Below, piece after piece: positions 50,350-58,941 of a stretch of 64,000 nucleotides of DNA; within the stretch, counting starts at the first letter, position 1, and each line of letters opens with the position of its first letter. A program made the translations under genes and the position numbers. The DNA is from Alistipes dispar (GTDB lineage: Bacteria > Bacteroidota > Bacteroidia > Bacteroidales > Rikenellaceae). The stretch is from assembly GCF_006542685.1 (NCBI RefSeq), contig NZ_AP019736.1, positions 1,150,001 to 1,214,000 on the forward strand. The letters run 5' to 3'. The notes under the pieces are model-generated. The model saw only the letters and a program-made list of their open reading frames with translations. It did no database searches and was not told the DNA's origin.

Positions 50350-51933
50350 ATGTCTCGAAAACTCGCGGCGGCAACTCTCTCGGCTCTCCTGCTCTCGACG
50401 GGCTGGCTGGGCATGACGGGACTGACGCTGCTCGTCGGATTCGTCCCCCTGCTGTGGATCAGCGGCTCGTACGACGGCTCGCGCCGCTCGTGGCGGGGCA
50501 TGTTCGGCTGGGCGACGCTGACGTTCGTCCTGTGGAACGCGCTGACCATCTGGTGGATATGGAACGCCACGCCCGTCGGGCCGTTCGCCGCGACGCTGGC
50601 TTCGACGACCCTCAACATGATCGCCTTCATGTTGTTCCACACCGTTTCGAAAAAAGCCCCCGCGGCGCTGGCCTACACCACGCTCGCCGCGGCGTGGATC
50701 GCCACCGAATACTGGTACACGACCGGCGAGTTCTCGTGGCCGTGGCTCGTGCTGGGCAACGGTTTCTCGCACGAGGTCTGGGCCGTGCAGTGGTACGAAT
50801 ACACGGGCGTCTTCGGCGGATCGCTGTGGGTGCTGGCGAGCAATATGGCCGTCTTCGAGGCGCTCCGGCGGCGCACGCTGCGGCGCAGTCTCGCGGCGGC
50901 GGCCGTCGTCGTCCTGCCGCTGGCCGCCTCGCTGGCGATCCGGTGCGGATGGAAGCAGCCCGACGAAGGGACGGTCCGCGTCAGCATCGTCCAGCCCAAC
51001 GTCGATTGCTACGACAAATTCCACGGCGACGCGGAACGCCAGCAGCGCAACATCGCGGAGCTGCTGCACGAGGTTCCCGCCGGGGCGCAGTTCATCCTGC
51101 TGCCCGAAACCGCCGTACCGGAACACTACTGGGAGCCGTCACTCTCCGACGCGCCCGGCGGGCGGACGCCCGGCGCATTCTGGCTGGAGCTGACCGACTC
51201 GCTCCGCACGGCGCATCCCGAAGCGATGCTCGTCACCGGGGCCAACACGCTGCGGCGCTACGAGGCCGGGGCGCAGACCCCCACGGCACGCTACAACCGG
51301 CTGGACGGCAGCTACTACGACATCTTCAACACGGCCGTGGGAATCGACTCCGCGGGACGTGTCAGCCTCCACCACAAGGGACGGCTGGTGATCGGCGTGG
51401 AGAACACCCCGACGTGGGTGTTCGACGTGCTGAAGTTCCTCGTCATCGACCTGGGGGGCACGCTGGGCCAGATCGGCATGGGCCAGCACGGCACGGCGTT
51501 CGGGCACGCCGGGGCGACGGTCGGCCCGGCGATCTGCTACGAAGGGCTCTACGGCGACTTCTGCGGCGACTTCGTCCGGCGCGGCGCACAGTTCCTGGCC
51601 ATCATCTCCAACGACGGCTGGTGGGGCGACACGCCCGGCTACAAACACCTCTTCTCGATCTCGCGCCTGCGGGCCATCGAGCACCGCCGCGCCATCGCCC
51701 GCTCGGCCAACACCGGACGGTCGGGCTTCATCTCGGCGCGCGGCGACGTGGGGCAGACGCTGGGCTGGGAACAGCGCGGCGTCATCACGGCCGACGTGCC
51801 GCTCTCGTCGCAGGAGACCTTCTACACCCGCTACGGCGACTACATCGCCCGCATCGCGGAATACGTGCTGCTGCTCTGCATGCTCTATTTCGTCGCCTAC
51901 CGCGTCAAACGCCGAAACTACCTCGTCAAATAA
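50350..51933 (+). CDS. lnt: Apolipoprotein N-acyltransferase
   Basis: Transfers the third acyl chain to the N-terminal Cys of lipoproteins in the inner membrane. 527 residues. Seen: about six N-terminal membrane helices (1-205) and a carbon-nitrogen hydrolase domain (about 210-500) with the catalytic triad in context: Glu of FILLPETAVPEHYW, Lys of LHHKGRLVIGVENTP, Cys of GPAICYEGLYGDF; followed by IISNDGWWGDTPGYKHLF and RAIARSANTGRSGFIS; one C-terminal membrane helix. The many Cys-lipoproteins of the window would be its substrates. folC follows 11 bases later in the same transcript. Confidence 0.96.
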   Translation: MSRKLAAATLSALLLSTGWLGMTGLTLLVGFVPLLWISGSYDGSRRSWRGMFGWATLTFVLWNALTIWWIWNATPVGPFAATLASTTLNMIAFMLFHTVSKKAPAALAYTTLAAAWIATEYWYTTGEFSWPWLVLGNGFSHEVWAVQWYEYTGVFGGSLWVLASNMAVFEALRRRTLRRSLAAAAVVVLPLAASLAIRCGWKQPDEGTVRVSIVQPNVDCYDKFHGDAERQQRNIAELLHEVPAGAQFILLPETAVPEHYWEPSLSDAPGGRTPGAFWLELTDSLRTAHPEAMLVTGANTLRRYEAGAQTPTARYNRLDGSYYDIFNTAVGIDSAGRVSLHHKGRLVIGVENTPTWVFDVLKFLVIDLGGTLGQIGMGQHGTAFGHAGATVGPAICYEGLYGDFCGDFVRRGAQFLAIISNDGWWGDTPGYKHLFSISRLRAIEHRRAIARSANTGRSGFISARGDVGQTLGWEQRGVITADVPLSSQETFYTRYGDYIARIAEYVLLLCMLYFVAYRVKRRNYLVK

Positions 51934-51944
51934 CACCGTACACC

Positions 51945-53234
51945 ATGAATTACACCCAAACCCTCGAATTCCTCTTCTCGTCGCTGCCCGCCTTCGAAAC
52001 CCAGGGAGCGACGGCCTACAAGCCGGGATTGGAGCGCATCGCCGCATTCTGCCGCCACCTGGGCAATCCGCAGCGCAACTTCTTCACCATCCATATCGCG
52101 GGAACCAACGGCAAGGGCTCCGTGGCGCACATCATCGCCTCGGTGCTCCAGCAGGCCGGCTACCGCACGGGGCTCTTCACCTCGCCCCACTTGCAGGACT
52201 TCCGCGAACGGATCCGCGTGGACGGCGAGATGATTCCCAAGCAGAAGGTGGTGAACTTCGTGGACAAGCACCGCGAAAAGATGGTCGATCTGGAGCTGTC
52301 GTTCTTCGAAATGACCGCGGCGATGGCCTTCGACTACTTCGCGCAGAGCGACGTCGAGGTGGCCGTGATCGAAACAGGACTCGGGGGACGGCTCGACGCC
52401 ACGAACATCGTCGTCCCGATCCTGAGCATCATCACCAACATCGGGCTGGAGCACACCGCGCTGCTGGGCGACACGCTGCAAAAGATCGCCGCCGAGAAGG
52501 CCGGCATCGTCAAGAAGAGCATCCCGGTTCTCATCGGCGAGGCAGACGAACGCTACGACGGCGTGATCGAGCAGGCCGCCGCCGCGAACAAGTCGAAGGT
52601 GATCTACGCCGAACGGGAGTTCCGCTGCGAGAGCTGCACCGAGCGGGGAGACCGGCAGTCGTTCAGCCTGCGCCGCACGCGCGACGACCGGACTTTCGAC
52701 GTGGAACTGGACCTGCGGGGCATCTACCAGAGCCGCAACGTCGTGACGGCCTCGGCCGCCATCGACTTCCTGCACGAAGAGACGCCGCTGACGATCTCGC
52801 GCCGCGCCTACCTCGAGGGAATGCGCGACGCCGCGGCCCACACGTCGCTGCACGGCCGCTGGCAGAAGATCGGCGATGCGCCCCTCACGGTATGCGACAC
52901 GGGACACAACGCCCACGGCATCGCCTATGTGGCCCGGCAACTGAAGGCCACGCCCTGCAAACGGCTCTTCTGCGTCATGGGATTCGTCCGCGACAAGGAC
53001 CTGGCGCACATCCTGCCGCTGCTGCCGCACGAGGCGCACTATATCTTCACGCAGGCGCACTCCGACCGCGCCATGACCGCCGGGGAGCTGACCGCGAAGG
53101 CCGCGATCTACGGACTGCGGGGCGAGGCCGTCGCCGACGTCCCGGCCGCAGTGGCCCGGGCCCGCGAGCTGGCCGGCGCGGAGGACATGATCTTCATCGG
53201 CGGCAGCACCTACGTGGTGGGCGAGGCGCTGTAA
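51945..53234 (+). CDS. folC: Folylpolyglutamate synthase / dihydrofolate synthase
   Basis: Mur-ligase-type ATP-dependent enzyme that adds glutamate to (dihydro)pteroate/folate. 429 residues from the ATG at 51945, 11 bases after lnt. Seen: P-loop IAGTNGKGSVAHIIASVLQQAGYRTGLFTSPHLQDFRERI, the FFEMTAAMAFDYF and ETGLGGRLDATN signatures, NIGLEHTALLGDTLQKIAAEKAGIVK, and the C-terminal GRWQKIG ... CDTGHNAHGI. All catalytic motifs look intact. Last gene of the rightward lnt-folC unit. Confidence 0.97.
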   Translation: MNYTQTLEFLFSSLPAFETQGATAYKPGLERIAAFCRHLGNPQRNFFTIHIAGTNGKGSVAHIIASVLQQAGYRTGLFTSPHLQDFRERIRVDGEMIPKQKVVNFVDKHREKMVDLELSFFEMTAAMAFDYFAQSDVEVAVIETGLGGRLDATNIVVPILSIITNIGLEHTALLGDTLQKIAAEKAGIVKKSIPVLIGEADERYDGVIEQAAAANKSKVIYAEREFRCESCTERGDRQSFSLRRTRDDRTFDVELDLRGIYQSRNVVTASAAIDFLHEETPLTISRRAYLEGMRDAAAHTSLHGRWQKIGDAPLTVCDTGHNAHGIAYVARQLKATPCKRLFCVMGFVRDKDLAHILPLLPHEAHYIFTQAHSDRAMTAGELTAKAAIYGLRGEAVADVPAAVARARELAGAEDMIFIGGSTYVVGEAL

Positions 53235-53325
53235 GAAATCCGCGCAAGCACATCGGCATCGGGAGCTTCCCGGACACCGGGGTTTCGCGTGGCCGTACGC
53301 TCCCGGCCGGACAGTCCGCATCGGA

Positions 53326-54543
53326 TCATCGTCCGAGGGTGCGAGGGATCGCCAAGACGCCCTGCGACTGTTCGGAGAACAGCGAACGGGCTATGCCCGT
53401 CTCGAGCCCCCGCAGTTCGGCGAGGCCTCGCAAGCGTCCGACATACGAATAGCCGGGATTGCCCTTTTTCTTCAAGTCGTCTCCCATTTGGTGTCCGTGG
53501 TCGGGACGCACCGGAATCGAGACCTTGTACCGTTGTTCGACCTCCAGAAGGGCTTTCATCATCTCGTACATATCCGTATCGCCCTCCAGATGGTCCGTCT
53601 CGACGAAGTTTCCGTCGGCATCGCGCCGTGTGTTGCGCAGATGCACGAAGCGGACCCGATCGCCGAACTCACGCATCATGGCGGGAAGATCGTTGTCCGC
53701 ACGCACGCCGAACGATCCCGTACAGAGACACAAACCGTTCGAAGAGCAGGGCACCTCGGAGACGAGCCGCCGGAAATCGGAGGCCGTAGAGAGTATCCGC
53801 GGAAGCCCCAGAATCGGGAACGGAGGGTCGTCGGGATGAATGGCCAGCACGACCCCCGCCTCGTCGGCTGCCGGAGCGACCTCCCCGAGGAAAAGGATCA
53901 GATGCCGCCGCAACTGCTCCGCGTCGATGTCGCGGTAACGGTCCAACGCCTCCTGGAACTGCCGCAAGGTGAAACTCTCCTCCGAACCGGGAAGTCCGGC
54001 GATCATGTTGCGCACCAACCGGTTCTTTTCGGTTGCGGACATCCGTTCGAACCGCCGGCGGGCGCGTGCCTTCGCCTCGTCGTCGTATTCAACCCCGGCT
54101 CCGGGACGCTTCAGAACGAAGAGATCGAATGCGACATAGGCGTCGCGCTCGAAACGCAGGGCCCGGGAACCGTCGGGCATGGCAAAGGAGAGGTCGGTGC
54201 GGGTCCAGTCGAGCACCGGCATGAAATTGTAAGTCACGCAACGGATACCGCAGGCGGCCAAGTTGCGCAAGGTCTGTTTGTAGTTCTCCGTATAGCGACG
54301 GAAATCGCCCGTACGAGTCTTGATCTGCTCATGGACGGGAACGCTCTCCACGACGCTCCACACGAGTCCTGCTTCGGCGATGAGCCGTTTGCGACGCCTG
54401 ATCTCCCCGACCGGCCACACCTCGCCGTTGGGTATGTGGTGCAGCGCATGCACGACGTCGGTGGCGCCCGCCTGACGGATATCCCGCAAACCGACCGGAT
54501 CATCGGGCCCGTACCAGCGCCAGGATTGTTTGCACAAATACAT
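53326..54543 (-). CDS. uxuA: D-mannonate dehydratase
   Basis: Converts D-mannonate to 2-keto-3-deoxygluconate (KDG). 405 residues from the ATG at 54543 (MYLCKQSWRWYGPDDPV, the typical start). Seen: LRDIRQAGATDVVHALHHIPNGEVW, IHPDDPPFPILGLPRILST with metal-binding residues, GLCLCTGSFGVRADNDL, FVHLRNTRR, and IPVRPDHGHQM, all UxuA signatures. It ends a run of four genes that form a complete uronate pathway; the SDR gene is 37 bases upstream. No clear terminator follows in the 91 bases before folC's end. Confidence 0.96.
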   Translation of the reverse strand: MYLCKQSWRWYGPDDPVGLRDIRQAGATDVVHALHHIPNGEVWPVGEIRRRKRLIAEAGLVWSVVESVPVHEQIKTRTGDFRRYTENYKQTLRNLAACGIRCVTYNFMPVLDWTRTDLSFAMPDGSRALRFERDAYVAFDLFVLKRPGAGVEYDDEAKARARRRFERMSATEKNRLVRNMIAGLPGSEESFTLRQFQEALDRYRDIDAEQLRRHLILFLGEVAPAADEAGVVLAIHPDDPPFPILGLPRILSTASDFRRLVSEVPCSSNGLCLCTGSFGVRADNDLPAMMREFGDRVRFVHLRNTRRDADGNFVETDHLEGDTDMYEMMKALLEVEQRYKVSIPVRPDHGHQMGDDLKKKGNPGYSYVGRLRGLAELRGLETGIARSLFSEQSQGVLAIPRTLGR

Positions 54544-54580
54544 GTTCGTTCGTTTTAGAATCAATCGTCGTCCAGACCGT

Positions 54581-55393
54581 TCAGATCGAGAAGGCGTCGA
54601 ATCCGCCGTCGATCACCGTCAGCGTTCCCGAAACGAAACGCGACGCGTCGCTCGCAAGCCATTGCAGCGTGCCGAGCAGCTCCCCGGGCTCGCCGAAACG
54701 CCCGAAGGGCGTATGGGCCAGAATCGTCCGTGCCCGGGGCGTGAGACTTCCGTCGGGATTCGTCAGCAGCGTGCGGTTCTGCTCCGTAAGGAAAAAACCC
54801 GGAGCAATGGCATTCACGCGTAGCCCGGCACCGAACTTCGTGGCCAGCTCCCCGCACATGTAGCGTGTAAAGTTCACTACGGCAGCCTTCGCCGCGCCAT
54901 AGCCCGCCACGCGGGTCAAGGGACGCAGGGCCGATTCGGAAGCGATGTTGATAATCGACCCCTCGCCCCGTTCGGTCATCGCGCGGGCAAAGACCATCGT
55001 CGGAAGGATCGTTCCGAAAAGATTCAGATCGACGACCTTGCGCACCGCCTCGGGATCGAGGTCGAAGAAGGTCTTGTCAGGAGGGATCGTCGCCCCGGGC
55101 ATATTGCCCCCGGCGGCATTTATGAGCACGTCGATACGACCGAAACGGTCCATGATCTCCGCATGGTTTTCCGCAAGCGACGCACGGTCCAGAACGTCCG
55201 TCGCATACGCCGCGGCACGGCCCCCCTCGGCCGCGACCTCTGCGGCAAGCCGCTCTCCCGCCTCGAGATTGCGGTCCAAGACGACGACCTGCGCTCCCTG
55301 CTCGGCAAAGTGGCGGACCATGGCCGATCCCAGAATCCCCGCCGCGCCCGTGATGACGATGACGCGGTCTCCGACACTGAAGAGATTTCTCAT
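54581..55393 (-). CDS. SDR-family oxidoreductase, probable fructuronate reductase/mannonate oxidoreductase
   Basis: 270-residue classical short-chain dehydrogenase. Seen: NAD(P)-binding TGAAGILG (15-22), NAAGG (92-96), and the catalytic Tyr165-x-x-x-Lys169 with Ser152/Ser154. An SDR of this kind replaces the long-chain UxuB in many Bacteroidota and reduces D-fructuronate to D-mannonate, the substrate of the adjacent UxuA. That function is inferred from the neighbours; 5-keto-D-gluconate or KDG-type reductases have the same fold. Gap to the aldolase gene 37 bases. Confidence 0.85.
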   Translation of the reverse strand: MRNLFSVGDRVIVITGAAGILGSAMVRHFAEQGAQVVVLDRNLEAGERLAAEVAAEGGRAAAYATDVLDRASLAENHAEIMDRFGRIDVLINAAGGNMPGATIPPDKTFFDLDPEAVRKVVDLNLFGTILPTMVFARAMTERGEGSIINIASESALRPLTRVAGYGAAKAAVVNFTRYMCGELATKFGAGLRVNAIAPGFFLTEQNRTLLTNPDGSLTPRARTILAHTPFGRFGEPGELLGTLQWLASDASRFVSGTLTVIDGGFDAFSI

Positions 55394-55430
55394 ATCCGAT
55401 GGTTTTTTGAATTTTCCGATAACGGAACGG

Positions 55431-56105
55431 TCATTTCCGCCGGCAGCTCCGGATCACCCCGAGAACAAAGCGGCATTTGCCGGCGATCCACATCCAGTCC
55501 CCCGCCTCAAGCCGCGGGGCGGGAAATAGCCGCGACCCCATGCCGACGCAGGCGACGCCCGCCTCAAACCACGCCCGGAGACTCTCTTCCGTAGGTTCCA
55601 CGGCGCCCGTCGCCATAATCTGCACGCGCGGGAGCGGTCCGCGGACACTCTTCACGAACGAAGGTCCGCCCGCACATCCCGCCGGAAAGAGCTTCACCAG
55701 GTTGCAGCCCGCCTCCTGGGCCGCCACGATCTCCGCAACGGTCCCGCAGCCGGGAACGTAAGGGACAACCCGGCGATTGCACAGCCGCGCCACCTCTTCC
55801 ACGAAACAGGGACCGACCACGAAGTCCGCCCCGCAGTTCAGATAGGACGCCGCCGTAGGCGCGTCGGTCACCGAACCGACACCGAGTGCCATTTCGGGAC
55901 ACTCCTTCCCGGCGTATTTCACGAGCGAGGCGAAAACCTCGCAGGCGAAATCCCCGCGGTCCGTGAATTCGAACGCGCGGACGCCGCCCTCATAGCAGGC
56001 TTTCAGGACCTGACAGGCCACTGCGGCGTCCCGGTGATAAAAGACGGGAACCATGCCCGTATCGCGGAGTGTGCAGAGCACCTCCAAAAAGTCGAATCGT
56101 GCCAT
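55431..56105 (-). CDS. eda: 2-keto-3-deoxy-6-phosphogluconate (KDPG) aldolase
   Basis: Class I aldolase that splits KDPG to pyruvate and glyceraldehyde-3-phosphate. 224 residues from the ATG at 56105 (MARFDFLEVL); the open frame runs on upstream through the kinase gene but has no family sequence there. Seen: FEFTDRG with Glu46, GVGSVTDAPTAASYLNCGADFVVGP, and NLVKLFPAG with the Schiff-base Lys138, then MATGAVEP for phosphate binding. It follows kdgK by 11 bases. Confidence 0.95.
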   Translation of the reverse strand: MARFDFLEVLCTLRDTGMVPVFYHRDAAVACQVLKACYEGGVRAFEFTDRGDFACEVFASLVKYAGKECPEMALGVGSVTDAPTAASYLNCGADFVVGPCFVEEVARLCNRRVVPYVPGCGTVAEIVAAQEAGCNLVKLFPAGCAGGPSFVKSVRGPLPRVQIMATGAVEPTEESLRAWFEAGVACVGMGSRLFPAPRLEAGDWMWIAGKCRFVLGVIRSCRRK

Positions 56106-56116
56106 ATCGCCTGTTT

Positions 56117-57157
56117 TTATCGGGAGACGCGTCCCGAGCCGTTGCCCCGCATCAGCCGCTCGACCTCCTCCGCGGAGACGAGGTTGTAATCGCCGTCGAT
56201 CGTATGTTTGAGACACGAAGCCGCCGCCGCGAACTCCAGAGCCCGGGCATCGTCTCCGGGCCAGGCGAGCAGGCCGTGGATCAGCCCGCCGGCAAAGGAG
56301 TCGCCGCCGCCCACACGATCGACGATATGCGTGATGTCGTAACGTTTCGAACGGTAGAGACGCCGTCCGTCGCAGAGCACCCCGCCCCAGGTGTTGCGGC
56401 TCGCGTTGATCGACCCGCGCAGGGTGACGGCCACCTTCCGCAGACGCGGGAAACGTTCCATGAGCCGGCGGCAGACATCCCCGAAACGGCGACTGTCGAT
56501 CCCGCCGCCCGCAGTCGCAGCGTCGAAACCCTCGGGTTTGATACCGAAGACCTTCTCGGCATCCTCCTCGTTGGCGATCGCCACGTCGCAGCCCGCCACC
56601 AGGCGGGGCATCACCTCGGCGGCCGTCTTGCCGTATTTCCAGAGTTTGTCGCGGTAATTCAGGTCGCACGAAACGGGGACCTGCATCCGATTGGCCGCTT
56701 CGACGGCCTCCCGGCAGGCTTCGGCCGCTCCGGCGCTGATCGCCGGCGTGATTCCCGTCCAATGGAACCACGACGCTCCCTCGAATACCCGCTCCCAGTC
56801 GATCATCCCCGGGCGGATCCCGGCCATCGAGGAGTGCGCCCGGTCGTAAACGACCTTGCCGGGACGGCTCACCGCTCCCGTCTCCAGAAAATAGATGCCG
56901 AGCCGCTCGCCTCCGAAAACGACATGATCGGTACGGACTCCGTACTTGTGCAGGTCCATCAGGCAGGCCGCGGCAAGATCGTTCTCGGGCATACGCGTTA
57001 CGAACTGCGCCACGTAACCGTAATTGGCGAGCGACACGGCAACATTGGCTTCCCCGCCACCGAACGTGGCATCGAACCGGTTCGCCTGGCAGAATCGCTG
57101 ATTCCCGGGGGCCGCCAGGCGCAACATGATCTCCCCGAAAGTAACCACCTTCTTCAT
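56117..57157 (-). CDS. kdgK: 2-keto-3-deoxygluconate kinase (PfkB family)
   Basis: Phosphorylates KDG to KDPG. 346 residues from the ATG at 57157 (MKKVVTFGEIMLRL), preferred over an upstream ATG that adds 11 polar residues. Seen: FGEIMLRLAAPGNQRFCQANRFDATFGGGEANVAVSLANYG (N-terminal PfkB signature) and DITHIVDRVGGGDSFAGGLIHGLL (C-terminal signature with the catalytic Asp; the common GAGD is GGGD here). Together with the aldolase, SDR and UxuA it forms a complete lower uronate pathway. Gap to the upstream GH16-like gene 33 bases. Confidence 0.95.
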   Translation of the reverse strand: MKKVVTFGEIMLRLAAPGNQRFCQANRFDATFGGGEANVAVSLANYGYVAQFVTRMPENDLAAACLMDLHKYGVRTDHVVFGGERLGIYFLETGAVSRPGKVVYDRAHSSMAGIRPGMIDWERVFEGASWFHWTGITPAISAGAAEACREAVEAANRMQVPVSCDLNYRDKLWKYGKTAAEVMPRLVAGCDVAIANEEDAEKVFGIKPEGFDAATAGGGIDSRRFGDVCRRLMERFPRLRKVAVTLRGSINASRNTWGGVLCDGRRLYRSKRYDITHIVDRVGGGDSFAGGLIHGLLAWPGDDARALEFAAAASCLKHTIDGDYNLVSAEEVERLMRGNGSGRVSR

Positions 57158-57190
57158 TCGCGGTATCTTAATATCTCGATCATGAAACAA

Positions 57191-58888
57191 TCAGTCGGGC
57201 AATCCCTCCGCGAACTCCACTTCAAGTACGGCCTCGCCGTCGGGCGCCTCGGTCGAGATCTCCAGATAGAAACGGTCGCAGTTGAAAGGCCATCCCTGCG
57301 GATAGTACGAAAAACGGCTGTCGAAGAGGTCCTCCTGGATGTTGGCCGCAGTGCCGTCCACCGAGAAGACGACATCCCGTTCGGTCCACTTGCAGACAAA
57401 GGTATGGAATCCGTCGTACAAGTTCTCGACCGGCAGGACCGACCGCTTGATATTTTGCAGTTTCACCTCGTTCATCTGCATCGTGTTCGCACCGCAGGCC
57501 ACAGCGCCGGGCCGCGATCCGTCGTAGTCCATGAGGAACAGGTCGCCGCTGTCGGGCCACGCTCCGAGCCGCTCCGTGACGGGCAGCAGGCGGATGCGGG
57601 CCTTCGCTTCGGGATTGCGCGAGCGGATGCGGGCCCGCACGGCGATCGTGCCGTATTGCAGATCCCACCGGCCGCGCGTGTCGAGGCGGGTCGTACCCTT
57701 CAACAGCAGGCGTCCGCGCCGCACGACGGCCTTGCCGCCCGGCGCCTCGTTCCACGAAGCCGTATCAAGGCGCTTTCCGCCGAACGTCTCCCGGAAGTCG
57801 GGTTTCGCTCCGTCGAGCATCCGATGCCGGCGGTCGCGGATGAAGTAGGCCAGCGTATCGATAAAGGCCCGGTCTTCGGGAGCCGTGGTCTTCGTAAAAT
57901 AATATACCCCGCCGCCCCCTTCGTAGTAGGCGATCGCCGAAGAGCGGTAAACTCCGTTCCTGCGGAACGACGACATATAGCCCATGCCGCGGTCGCGGCG
58001 GCACTCCTCCGACTTCACCGAAGCCCGCATGTCGAACTCCATTTCGAGCCCCATGCCGTAGGTCCGGGCCAACTCACAGGCCCGATCTACCCGTTCGTCG
58101 CCGATCTTGCGGTTCCAGAAGTAGGTCGGCTGCAAGTAGGCGGCATCGAAACCCAGATCGCGCCACTCGCTGTAACCCTGGGCGGTGTAGTAGGGAATCC
58201 AATAGAAGCGCAGCCCCTTGCTCCGCACGTAGTCGCCCAGGGCGCGGGTCACCTCGCGGCTCTGCCGCAGTATCTCGGGCAGCCAGTAGAATCCGGCCAA
58301 CTCGAGGTGCCGAAAACCGCTGCTGCGGAAACGTTCCTCGAGGAGATCCGCATACCATTTGCAGGCGGCTATGCGATCCTCCTCATTCGAGAAATCCAAC
58401 TTGCGGCCTTCCAGTTCGCCCCAGTCTTTCTGACCGCGCGGAGGCTCGGGAATCCCGATCACCACCTTGTGACGGAAGGGCGGCTCTCCCAACTCCCGAA
58501 CGGCCGCCGCGATGCAGTCGTCGAGCGCCGCAATGCCCTTGCCGCTCTCGAAATGCCGATCGACAAGCCAGGCCCAGTCCTCCTTTCTGGCCAGCAGCGC
58601 GGAGCCCCGTACATGGTACGAGACCCCCTTGCCGCTGTCGAACTCCAGAAAGAGGAAGCCGTCAAAGAGCCAGTCGCGGTTCCCGAAGCGGTCCTCGTGG
58701 ACGACATAGGGACGCAGTTGTTCGGCGTTGTAGTCCATGCGGTGAGAACCACCCTGATAGATCAGCACCAGGTCGCGAATATCGGTCATCGGCAGATATT
58801 TCCCCGGGGCGGGTTGTGCCGAGACTTCGTATCCGGCGATCAACAGAGACAACACCCCATACAGGGAGACGAGCATTCTCCTTTGCAT
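57191..58888 (-). CDS. DUF4855 protein with a C-terminal GH16-like domain lacking the catalytic carboxylates
   Basis: 565 residues, signal peptide to about 24. Seen: an N-terminal DUF4855 barrel-like domain (about 30-355; DIRDLVLIYQGGSHRMDYNAEQLRPYV, GFYWLPEILRQSREV, RFYWIPYYTAQGYSEWRDLGFDAAYLQPTYFWN) and a C-terminal jelly roll (about 362-563) that follows GH16 order: YGTIAVRARI, WPDSGD, YDGFHTFVCKWTERDVVFSVDG, GWPFNCDRFYLEIS. The GH16 catalytic motif E-x-D-x-x-E reads D-x-F-x-x-D (Asp449, Phe451, Asp454), so both glutamates are gone. It probably binds glycan rather than cleaving it through this domain; DUF4855 may be the catalytic part. Mid-operon between an oxidoreductase and kdgK. Confidence 0.8.
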   Translation of the reverse strand: MQRRMLVSLYGVLSLLIAGYEVSAQPAPGKYLPMTDIRDLVLIYQGGSHRMDYNAEQLRPYVVHEDRFGNRDWLFDGFLFLEFDSGKGVSYHVRGSALLARKEDWAWLVDRHFESGKGIAALDDCIAAAVRELGEPPFRHKVVIGIPEPPRGQKDWGELEGRKLDFSNEEDRIAACKWYADLLEERFRSSGFRHLELAGFYWLPEILRQSREVTRALGDYVRSKGLRFYWIPYYTAQGYSEWRDLGFDAAYLQPTYFWNRKIGDERVDRACELARTYGMGLEMEFDMRASVKSEECRRDRGMGYMSSFRRNGVYRSSAIAYYEGGGGVYYFTKTTAPEDRAFIDTLAYFIRDRRHRMLDGAKPDFRETFGGKRLDTASWNEAPGGKAVVRRGRLLLKGTTRLDTRGRWDLQYGTIAVRARIRSRNPEAKARIRLLPVTERLGAWPDSGDLFLMDYDGSRPGAVACGANTMQMNEVKLQNIKRSVLPVENLYDGFHTFVCKWTERDVVFSVDGTAANIQEDLFDSRFSYYPQGWPFNCDRFYLEISTEAPDGEAVLEVEFAEGLPD

Positions 58889-58941
58889 ATCGTTAGTATA
58901 TAATACGTTATGTTTTTATCCCATGCGTTTCCGACGCGGTG

